64,000 nucleotides of DNA, from the NCBI RefSeq assembly GCF_000382345.1, contig NZ_KB908076.1:1-64000 (forward strand), written 5' to 3'. This DNA is from Massilia niastensis DSM 21313 (GTDB taxonomy: Bacteria > Pseudomonadota > Gammaproteobacteria > Burkholderiales > Burkholderiaceae_D). Below are positions 57,838 through 64,000 of this stretch, one piece after another. The notes under the pieces are model-generated. The model saw nothing but the letters and a program-made list of their open reading frames with translations, was not told where the DNA came from and did no database searches. Positions within the stretch are counted from its first letter, which is position 1. Each line of letters opens with the position of its first letter. The translations under genes were made by a program, and so were the position numbers.

Positions 57838-58694
57838 CCAAGCGCCTGGTTGATGATGGCGAACTGCCTGACGTCGGCATCCGGCAGCGGCGCCTCGCCG
57901 CGCACCATCGCCACCACCGAGTCGACCTGGATCAGGCCAAGCCCGTTGAGCCAGTCGCCCAGTCCGCTGCTGGACGGCACGTCGATGCGCACGAAGGAAT
58001 CGGCATAGGTGCCGGCCCAGTGGGTGATCAGGGCCTTCGCGCGTTCGATGTCGGGCGCGATGACCGGACCGATCGCGTAGCCATGGCCGAAGCGGCGCAG
58101 CATCGCGCAGCCGATCACTTCGTCGTAGCGGTCGATGACGACAGTCTCGGCCACGCCGAGCAGGGCGGACAGCACCGTCGCCCGCGGCATGCCGCTGGCG
58201 CGCGCGCCCAGTGCGGCCAGCCTGGGCGCGTCGCGCGAGCCGAGCGGGCGGATGCGCTCGCCGGGAGGCAGCCCCACCAGCGGCGGCTGGAACACCGTGC
58301 CCTGGTGCTGGTGGATCGCGCCGACGGCCTCGAAGCCGAGGTGCTGGTACATCCCGGCGCCGGCCTCGGTCGCATGCAGCAGCACGTTGCGCTTGCCGAG
58401 TTCGGACAACGCCTTCGCCATCAGCTTGCGGCCGACGCCCTTGCCCTGCCAGTCGCGGGAAACGATGACCATCCCGATCGACGAGAACTGGACGCCGTGG
58501 CTCCAGCACAGGGCGGTGCCGATGATCTTGTCCTCATGTTCGGCAACGAAGCCGGTGCCGAGACGCTGCACGAAGCGCCAGTCGTCGGCGCGGTGCGGCC
58601 AGCGTACGGACATCGACAGCCTGTGCGCCGCCTCGATATCGTGCTCGGACATCCGGCGGTACTGGATGTCGGTTTGAGTAACTGGGGTTGTCAC
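57834..58694 (-). CDS. GNAT acetyltransferase with a second GNAT-like domain
   Basis: 286 residues. First GNAT domain about 10-145 with the acetyl-CoA loop WQGKGVGRKLMAKAL (about residue 85-99); a second, weaker domain about 150-270 (GCAMLRRFGHGYAIGPVIAP). GTG 58694 is proposed because AAGGAG lies six bases before it. Possibly acts with the ghrA product on an amino-acid-like compound; acceptor unknown. Confidence 0.8.
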   Translation of the reverse strand: MTTPVTQTDIQYRRMSEHDIEAAHRLSMSVRWPHRADDWRFVQRLGTGFVAEHEDKIIGTALCWSHGVQFSSIGMVIVSRDWQGKGVGRKLMAKALSELGKRNVLLHATEAGAGMYQHLGFEAVGAIHQHQGTVFQPPLVGLPPGERIRPLGSRDAPRLAALGARASGMPRATVLSALLGVAETVVIDRYDEVIGCAMLRRFGHGYAIGPVIAPDIERAKALITHWAGTYADSFVRIDVPSSSGLGDWLNGLGLIQVDSVVAMVRGEAPLPDADVRQFAIINQALG

Positions 58695-58810
58695 CACTTT
58701 CTCCTTTTCGGCACACGGTTTGCGCCGTTCGGAGTTGATGCTACCCCAGCCATTGCGCCTTGCGCCAGCACGCAGGGAAGAACGCAACGATGTCGCATGC
58801 CGGTCCGCCG

Positions 58811-58831
58811 TTTCGGCACAAAGTGCCGAAA
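58811..58831. promoter_or_regulatory. Perfect 9-3-9 palindrome upstream of the copper operon
   Basis: TTTCGGCAC AAA GTGCCGAAA, in the gap between the divergent GNAT and copper genes. It may be an operator for either side or a small hairpin; no regulator is known to fit. Confidence 0.4.
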
Positions 58832-58885
58832 CGGGCGTGCATTTTTCCGGGATATCGTGAGTTTGTTTTTTGTCTCCGAATCCGC

Positions 58886-58916
58886 TTGACCTTCCCCCCA
58901 TGGCAAGCCTTACAGT
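58886..58916 (+). promoter_or_regulatory. CueR/MerR-type promoter of the copper operon
   Basis: TTGACC (58886-58891), a 19-bp spacer, then TACAGT (58911-58916). The spacer holds ACCTTCC ... GGCAAG, close to the CueR operator of copper-inducible promoters. MerR-family activators need this over-long spacer. The -10 box ends six bases before the ATG at 58923. Confidence 0.8.
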
Positions 58917-58922
58917 AGGGTC

Positions 58923-59339
58923 ATGAAACGTTCGCTCGTCCATCTGCTGCTTGGCTTCCTGATCTGCATCACGTCCCTGCAGGGCGTTGCGGCGGGCCTG
59001 CTCGCATGCTGTGGTCCGCTGTCCGGCAAGGACGTCCAACTGCCGGCCGGGCAGGGCGCAAGCCATCACGCCCATGAAGGCGGCGCGCACGCGGCGCCGT
59101 CCGGGGCCGGGCAGCAGCACGCCCACACGCCGCCGTCCTGGGGCGCGAAGCACGAGGCGCACGCGGCGCATGCCTGTGCAAGCTGTGTCGCCCACTGCAG
59201 CGTGGCGGCCGTGCTGCCCGACGACTTTCTTCCCGTCCCCCTGCTGCATGGCGGGACCGGGACCCAGGCCGCCGCACGTGCTCTGGCCGATCATGTACCG
59301 GACGCTCCGGAACGTCCGCCCCGGCGCCACGCCGCTTGA
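58923..59339 (+). CDS. Small exported His/Cys-rich protein at the head of the copper operon
   Basis: 138 residues, signal peptide (LVHLLLGFLICITSLQGVAA), then Cys-Cys and a long His/Ala/Gly-rich part (about 45-85) and a Cys cluster HACASCVAHCS (about residue 83). No named family recognised; it resembles CzcI in layout and probably binds copper in the periplasm. The MerR-type -10 box ends six bases before the ATG, so the mRNA may start at or near the start codon and be leaderless. No Shine-Dalgarno is visible. Confidence 0.65.
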   Translation: MKRSLVHLLLGFLICITSLQGVAAGLLACCGPLSGKDVQLPAGQGASHHAHEGGAHAAPSGAGQQHAHTPPSWGAKHEAHAAHACASCVAHCSVAAVLPDDFLPVPLLHGGTGTQAAARALADHVPDAPERPPRRHAA

Positions 59340-59401
59340 CCGTTCCGCGGCAGCCCCGGACGCATGGGCCGGCAGCTGTCTTCTCCCGACATGATCTGGA
59401 A

Positions 59402-60757
59402 ATGACTATGACAAGATTTTCTTGGCAAAGGCCGACTGCCGCCTGCGCAGTCCTGCTGCTTGCCGGTTGCAGCACGTTCTCACCCGACGGCGGGCTGGAT
59501 GCCGTCTCGAAGATGAGCTCCGAGCGTATCGGGCAGCAGGCCACGCTCAGCCGCGATAGCGCGGCGACGAGCGGCGCCGCCGCCGACGTACTCAGGCAGC
59601 CGCTGACGCCGCAGGCGGCGGTCCAGGTGGCGCTGATGAATAACCGCAGCCTCAAGGCCTCCCTGGCCGAACTCGGGATCGTCGAGGCCGACCTGGTGCA
59701 GGCCGGCACGATGCGCAATCCGGGGATCAGCTACAGCAAGCTGCGCGGCGGCGACAGCAGCGAAATCGAGCGTGTCGTCAGCTTCGACCTGATCGGCTTG
59801 CTGACCCTGCCGGTGCGCAAGGGCATCGAACAGCGGCGCTTTGCCCAGGCCCAGCTGGCGGCGGCCGGCGCCACGGTGCGCCTGGCCCACGATACCCAGC
59901 GCGCCTATTTCGAAGCCGTGGCGGCGAACGAGCGGGCGCGCTACATGGAGCAGGCCAACCTGGCCGCCGAAGCATCGACCGAGCTGGCCCGGCGCATGGC
60001 CAGGGCCGGCAACTGGAGCCGTCTCGACCAGGCGCGCGAGGAAGCCTTCCACGGCGAGGTACTGGACCAGCTGGACCAGGCGCGCCAGCAGGCCATCGAC
60101 ACGCGCGAAGCGCTGGCGCGGCTGCTGGGCGTGACGGCGGAAGAGGGCGGCTTCGTCCTGCCGCAACGCCTGCCGGCACTGCCCGAGCAGGTGCGCCCGC
60201 TGGGCAATGCGCAGCAGGAGGCGCTGGACTCGCGCCTGGATGTGCTGGCGGCCAAGGCCGACACCAGGGCGACGGCGAAGTCGCTCGGCCTGACGCGCGC
60301 CACCCGCGTCATCAACGTGCTCGAGGCCAGCTACATCAACAAGAGCGTGAGCGGCGAGCCGCGCGAGAACGGCTACGAGATCAGCCTGGAGCTGCCGCTG
60401 TTCGACTGGGGCGGCGCGAACACCGCCCGGGCCGAGGCGACCTACATGCAGTCGGTGCATCGCGCCGCGGACACGGCGCTGCGCGCGCGCTCCGAAGTAC
60501 GCCAGAGCCACGCCGCCTACCACAGCGCCTACGGGCGTGCGCGCCGCTACCGCGACCAGATCGTCCCGCTGCGCAGGCAGATCTCGGATGAAGTGCTGTT
60601 GCGCTACAACGGCATGCTGGCCAGCGTGTTCGAACTCCTGCTCGACGCGCGCGAGCAGATCGCCAGCGTCCAGGCGTCGATCGACGCGCAGCGCGACTTC
60701 TGGGTCGCGGACACCGCCCTGCAGGCGGCCATCCATGGCAATGGCGCCAACGAATAG
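59402..60757 (+). CDS. TolC-family outer-membrane lipoprotein
   Basis: 451 residues with a lipobox (LLLAGCS, Cys about residue 25) and OEP-type long helices (LTPQAAVQVALMNNRSLKA about residue 75). CusC-like channel. No RND pump or adaptor is adjacent in this operon, so it may pair with a pump elsewhere or serve periplasmic copper discharge on its own. ATG 59402 is the start of the lipoprotein signal; the frame opens further upstream without homology. Confidence 0.82.
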   Translation: MTMTRFSWQRPTAACAVLLLAGCSTFSPDGGLDAVSKMSSERIGQQATLSRDSAATSGAAADVLRQPLTPQAAVQVALMNNRSLKASLAELGIVEADLVQAGTMRNPGISYSKLRGGDSSEIERVVSFDLIGLLTLPVRKGIEQRRFAQAQLAAAGATVRLAHDTQRAYFEAVAANERARYMEQANLAAEASTELARRMARAGNWSRLDQAREEAFHGEVLDQLDQARQQAIDTREALARLLGVTAEEGGFVLPQRLPALPEQVRPLGNAQQEALDSRLDVLAAKADTRATAKSLGLTRATRVINVLEASYINKSVSGEPRENGYEISLELPLFDWGGANTARAEATYMQSVHRAADTALRARSEVRQSHAAYHSAYGRARRYRDQIVPLRRQISDEVLLRYNGMLASVFELLLDAREQIASVQASIDAQRDFWVADTALQAAIHGNGANE

Positions 60758-60770
60758 ACAAGGACCACGC

Positions 60771-62168
60771 ATGTTCACACGTAGAGATTTCTTCAAGGGC
60801 GCGGGCGCCGTCGCCGTCAGCGCCGCGGCGGTCAGCCGTGTCGGCGCCGCCTCGCTGCCGGAAGCGGTGGTGCAGGCCGACGCCCGCACCCAGCCGCCGC
60901 CGCCGCCGCCGAATGGGCGCCCGTTCAATCCGGTCGTCACCCTGAACGGCTGGTCGCTGCCATGGCGCATGAACAACGGCGTCAAGGAGTTCCACCTGGT
61001 GGCCGAGCCGGTCGTGCGCGAGCTGGCGCCCGGCATGAAAGCGAACCTGTGGGGCTACAACGGCCAGTCGCCGGGACCGACGATCGAGGTGGTCGAGGGC
61101 GACAGGGTGCGCATCTTCGTCACCAACAAGCTGCCGGAACAGACCAGCGTCCACTGGCACGGCCAGCGCCTGCCGAACGGCATGGATGGCGTGACGGGCC
61201 TGAACCAGCCCGGCATCCCGCCGGGCAAGACCTTCGTCTACGAGTTCGAGGCCAGGCGGCCCGGCACCTTCATGTACCACCCGCATGCGGACGAGATGGT
61301 GCAGATGGCGATGGGGATGATGGGCTTCTGGGTCACCCATCCGAAGAACCCCGAGTTCATGAAGGTCGACCGCGATTTCGTGTTCCTGCTGAACGCCTAC
61401 GACATCGAGCCGGGCACGGCGACGCCGAAGGTCAACACCATGACCGACTTCAACCTGTGGACCTTCAACAGCAGGGTGTTCCCGGGCATCGACCCGCTGG
61501 TGGTGCGCCAGAACGACAGGGTGCGCATCCGGGTCGGCAACCTGACGATGACGAACCACCCGATCCACGTGCATGGCCACGAATTCACCGTGACCGGCAC
61601 CGATGGCGGCTGGACGCCGCCGGCGTCGCGCTGGCCGGAAGTGACGACCGATGTCGCGGTCGGCCAGATGCGCGCCATCGAATTCGACGCCACCGACCTC
61701 GGCGACTGGGCCTGCCACTGCCACAAGTCGCACCACTCGATGAACGCGATGGGCCACGAGGTGCCGACCATGATCGGGGTGGATCACCAGGGCGTGGCCG
61801 ACAAGATCAACCGCCTGGTGCCCGACTACATGGTGATGGGGGACAAGGGCGGTTCGATGGATGGCATGGAAATGCCGCTGCCGGACAACACGCTGCCCAT
61901 GATGACGGGGCAGGGACCGTTCGGCGGGGTGGAGATGGGCGGCATGTTCACCGTGCTCAAGGTGCGCAAGGACCAGCCGCGCGGGAACTATGCCGATCCG
62001 GGCTGGTACCAGCATCCGCCCGGCACCGTGGCCTATGAGTGGACCGGCGAACTGGCCGAGCCGCAACGCAGCAGCAGCGCCGGCGGCAGGCTGATGCCGG
62101 CGAAAAAGCAGGGCGCCGATGTGCACCTGAACGTACGCAAGCCCGCCGGGCATGCGGGACATGGATGA
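60771..62168 (+). CDS. Multicopper oxidase, Tat-exported (copper resistance)
   Basis: 465 residues. Twin-arginine signal (TRRDFFKGAGAVAV). All four copper motifs are intact: HWHG (about residue 128), YHPHAD (about 170), HPIHVHGHEF (about 265) and HCHKSHHSMNAM (about 315), the last supplying Cys, His and Met to the type 1 site. Oxidises Cu(I) to the less toxic Cu(II) in the periplasm. A Pro-rich linker (QPPPPPP) follows the signal and a Met-rich segment (GGSMDGMEM, MMTG, MGGM) lies near the C-terminus. 13 bp after the TolC gene. Confidence 0.92.
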   Translation: MFTRRDFFKGAGAVAVSAAAVSRVGAASLPEAVVQADARTQPPPPPPNGRPFNPVVTLNGWSLPWRMNNGVKEFHLVAEPVVRELAPGMKANLWGYNGQSPGPTIEVVEGDRVRIFVTNKLPEQTSVHWHGQRLPNGMDGVTGLNQPGIPPGKTFVYEFEARRPGTFMYHPHADEMVQMAMGMMGFWVTHPKNPEFMKVDRDFVFLLNAYDIEPGTATPKVNTMTDFNLWTFNSRVFPGIDPLVVRQNDRVRIRVGNLTMTNHPIHVHGHEFTVTGTDGGWTPPASRWPEVTTDVAVGQMRAIEFDATDLGDWACHCHKSHHSMNAMGHEVPTMIGVDHQGVADKINRLVPDYMVMGDKGGSMDGMEMPLPDNTLPMMTGQGPFGGVEMGGMFTVLKVRKDQPRGNYADPGWYQHPPGTVAYEWTGELAEPQRSSSAGGRLMPAKKQGADVHLNVRKPAGHAGHG

Positions 62169-62189
62169 TCGACGACGAAAGGAAAGCCA

Positions 62190-62489
62190 ATGAAAACCCT
62201 ACGTACCCTCGCGCTGGCAGCCATGCTGGCCAGCTCCGCAAGCGTCCTGGCCACGGAAGCCGCGCTGTCCGAAGGCGAGATCAGGAAAGTGAACAAGGAC
62301 GCCTCCACCCTGACCATCCGCCACGGCGAACTGAAGAACCTGGGCATGATGCCGATGACCATGGTGTTCAAGGTGAAGGACAAGGACATGCTGGAACGTG
62401 CCGCCGTCGGCGACAAGGTGCGCTTCCTGGCCGAAAAGGTCGATGGCGCCCTGACCGTGACGGCGCTGGAAGCCGACAAGATTCAATAA
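62190..62489 (+). CDS. CusF-like periplasmic copper-binding protein
   Basis: 99 residues with signal peptide (LALAAMLASSASVLA) and one CusF OB-fold. Copper ligands: His in IRHGELKN and two Met in MMPMTMVF (about residues 45-63). The position of the CusF Trp44, which covers Cu(I), is Met here. AAAGGAAAG precedes the ATG, and the gap after the oxidase gene is 21 bp. Passes copper to the oxidase or exporter. Confidence 0.85.
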   Translation: MKTLRTLALAAMLASSASVLATEAALSEGEIRKVNKDASTLTIRHGELKNLGMMPMTMVFKVKDKDMLERAAVGDKVRFLAEKVDGALTVTALEADKIQ

Positions 62490-62514
62490 CCCTTCATCAC
62501 CGAGGAGTCGACAC

Positions 62515-62871
62515 ATGAAACCCCTGCATACCCTTGCCATGGCCTGCGCCACCGCCGGCGCCATCTTCGCCGCCCCTTATGCCGCCGCCCACGCCATGCT
62601 GAAGGAATCCAGCCCCGCGGCCAACAGCAGCGTCAGCGCGCCGAAGGAAATCTCGCTCGTGTTCAACGAAAAGATCGAGCCGGCCTTCAGCTCGGTCAAG
62701 GTCAGCGATGCCAGCGGCAAGGAGGTGGCTGCCGGCAAAGGGCAGGCCGATGGCGCCAACCTGAAACTCGAGATGCCCGAACTGGCGCCCGGCGCGTATG
62801 CGGTGCAATGGACCGGGGTCGGCCCCGACGGCCATCGCCGCACCGGGCAGTTCCGCTTCACGGTGAAGTAG
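62515..62871 (+). CDS. copC: Copper resistance protein CopC
   Basis: 118 residues: signal peptide ending AAAHAM so that His becomes the N-terminal copper ligand, then ESSPAANSSV and the C-terminal VGPDGHRRTGQFRFTV with the second His. Periplasmic copper carrier. GAGGAG precedes the ATG. Ends directly against copD. Confidence 0.9.
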   Translation: MKPLHTLAMACATAGAIFAAPYAAAHAMLKESSPAANSSVSAPKEISLVFNEKIEPAFSSVKVSDASGKEVAAGKGQADGANLKLEMPELAPGAYAVQWTGVGPDGHRRTGQFRFTVK

Positions 62872-63774
62872 ATGGACGGCGTCACGCTGTTCCAGGCCGG
62901 GGCGAGCGTCCTTGCGAACCTCGGTTTCGCAGGCCTGCTCGGTGCGCTATGCACGCGCTTCCTGCTGCGCGACGCAGCGCCGGACCTGGAAGGGGTGGCG
63001 CTGTGCGGACTGGCCCGCATCGAACGCTGGGCCGCGGCTGTCGGCGTGCTCGGCAGCGCGACGGGACTGTGGGCCGCCGCCGCCGTCATGGGCGGGGTCG
63101 CCCTGCACCAGGCCGGGCCGATGCTGGCCCCGACCCTGGGCACCGCCTATGGCCGCGCCGGGCTGCTCGGCCTGGCGGCGCTGGCGGCGGCAGGGCTGGT
63201 CGTGCTGGGCGGCCGGCGCGGACGCGCCGGCGGCGCGCTGCTGGCCGCACTGCTGCTGGCGTTTTCGCTCGCGCGCGTGTCGGTCAGCCATGCCGCCGAA
63301 GATGGCTTGCTGAGTCTTGGCGCACTGGTCGAATGGCTGCACTTGGTATTGATCGCCCTCTGGCTCGGACTGGTGGCGATGACAGGCTGGCTGGTGCTGC
63401 CTCGCGCGAGGACAGGCTGGCCGGGAACCGGGCAACTGGCGACTTACCTGCGCCGCGTATCCGACTGGGCCACGGTGGCGCTGGTCGGGATCGGCGCCAC
63501 CGGCATCTACAATGCCTGGCATCGGCTTGGCGGGCTCGAACACCTGCTTGGCAACCTGTACGGCAACGCGCTGGTGTTCAAGGTGGCGCTGGTCGCGCTC
63601 GCGGTGGCGCTGGGCGGATACAACAAGCTGTTCGGCTTCCCGGCTGTGACAGCCTCGCTGCTCAGGCGGGCCCTGGTGGTGAAGGTGCTGCGGATCGAAC
63701 TGGTGATACTGCTGGGTGCGCTGGTCGCGGCAGCCGTCCTGACCTCGAACCAGCCGCCGGGAACCTGGTCTTGA
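62872..63774 (+). CDS. copD: Copper resistance membrane protein CopD
   Basis: 300 residues, eight hydrophobic segments. Conserved His in VSVSHAAEDG and LVEWLHLVLIALWLG (about residues 145-165) fit CopD, which moves copper across the inner membrane or works with CopC. Its ATG abuts the copC stop. Last gene of the copper operon; an AT-rich gap with no gene follows. Confidence 0.9.
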   Translation: MDGVTLFQAGASVLANLGFAGLLGALCTRFLLRDAAPDLEGVALCGLARIERWAAAVGVLGSATGLWAAAAVMGGVALHQAGPMLAPTLGTAYGRAGLLGLAALAAAGLVVLGGRRGRAGGALLAALLLAFSLARVSVSHAAEDGLLSLGALVEWLHLVLIALWLGLVAMTGWLVLPRARTGWPGTGQLATYLRRVSDWATVALVGIGATGIYNAWHRLGGLEHLLGNLYGNALVFKVALVALAVALGGYNKLFGFPAVTASLLRRALVVKVLRIELVILLGALVAAAVLTSNQPPGTWS

Positions 63775-63942
63775 TCATTTTCTCGAGCACTGCATCCAGG
63801 CCGCCCGACGACCAGCGTGATTCCCATTGTCGTCAATACAAATCATTACACTATATGGACAATTCATCTGTTAATTTCATGGTTTAGGTCAAATGCTTCC
63901 TTGACTGTACATAACCTATAATTAATAACTAGTTGAGTCGAA

Positions 63943-64000
63943 ATGCGTACGGAAAATGCCTGTAGTCGACATGCTTCCATGGATGACCTTGCGGGCGCAT
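63943..64000 (+). CDS. Possible CDS start running off the right edge
   Basis: ATG at 63943 opens a frame (MRTENACSRHASMDDLAG...) without stop to the end. The preceding 63775-63942 is AT-rich with TATAAT at 63918, which would suit a promoter. Too short to identify. Confidence 0.3.
   Translation, partial: MRTENACSRHASMDDLAGA

Noticed and set aside
63901..63923. TTGACT and TATAAT as a sigma-70 promoter pair
   Set aside because: Only 11 bp between them, too close to act together; TATAAT may have another, poorer -35.

Overview
The window is GC-rich chromosomal DNA of a betaproteobacterium, most likely Oxalobacteraceae (Massilia/Telluria type). The evidence is the block lpxC - DciA-like - secA - argJ and the run yacG-zapD-coaE-pilD, together with TctC/BUG binding proteins, a PEP-CTERM protein and 4,5-dihydroxyphthalate-decarboxylase-like proteins. 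This assignment is inference from gene content; no rRNA or tRNA gene was seen.

Layout. (1) 1-137: start of an IS1595-like transposase running off the left edge. (2) 456-20108: a catabolic island. It holds a tripartite tricarboxylate-type importer (TctC and a TctA-TctB fusion), a second exported binding protein, two LigI-like amidohydrolases, a LigJ-like hydratase, an HpcH/HpaI aldolase, a ThDP enzyme, two Pht5-like proteins, a porin, an alpha-ketoglutarate semialdehyde dehydrogenase, an MFS exporter and a flavin monooxygenase-like protein. A LysR regulator with two DNA-binding domains and the internally deleted remnant of another LysR regulator sit in the middle. Three promoters in the island carry the same 66-67 bp spaced module, so it looks like one regulon for an aromatic or poly-carboxylic acid. 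No ring-cleavage dioxygenase is present, so the substrate stays open. (3) 20290-35313: housekeeping block (peroxiredoxin, lpxC, secA, argJ, mutT-like, yidD, yacG, zapD, coaE, pilD) with an EAL phosphodiesterase that carries a CZB zinc-sensing domain. (4) 35475-45158: accessory genes, including a metallo-beta-lactamase-fold protein that has lost its metal ligands, a DmeF-like exporter, a PepSY/flavin/2Fe-2S fusion reductase with an orphan peptide-binding protein, and an acyltransferase - outer-membrane protein - aspartase unit. (5) 45501-51657: czcI-C-B-A heavy-metal efflux. (6) 51678-58694: amine or amino-acid catabolism (cupin, M14 hydrolase, aldehyde dehydrogenase, Lrp regulator, class III aminotransferase, GhrA, GNAT). 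(7) 58923-63774: copper-resistance operon (small His/Cys-rich protein, TolC lipoprotein, multicopper oxidase, CusF-like, CopC, CopD) behind a CueR/MerR-type promoter.

Two copies of a roughly 235 bp element with about 30 bp terminal inverted repeats (22172-22405 and 45247-45481) sit in intergenic gaps and look like non-autonomous mobile repeats.

The strongest candidates for something undescribed are the island at 0.4-20 kb with its three-copy promoter module and tandem-HTH LysR regulator, and the EAL-CZB protein.
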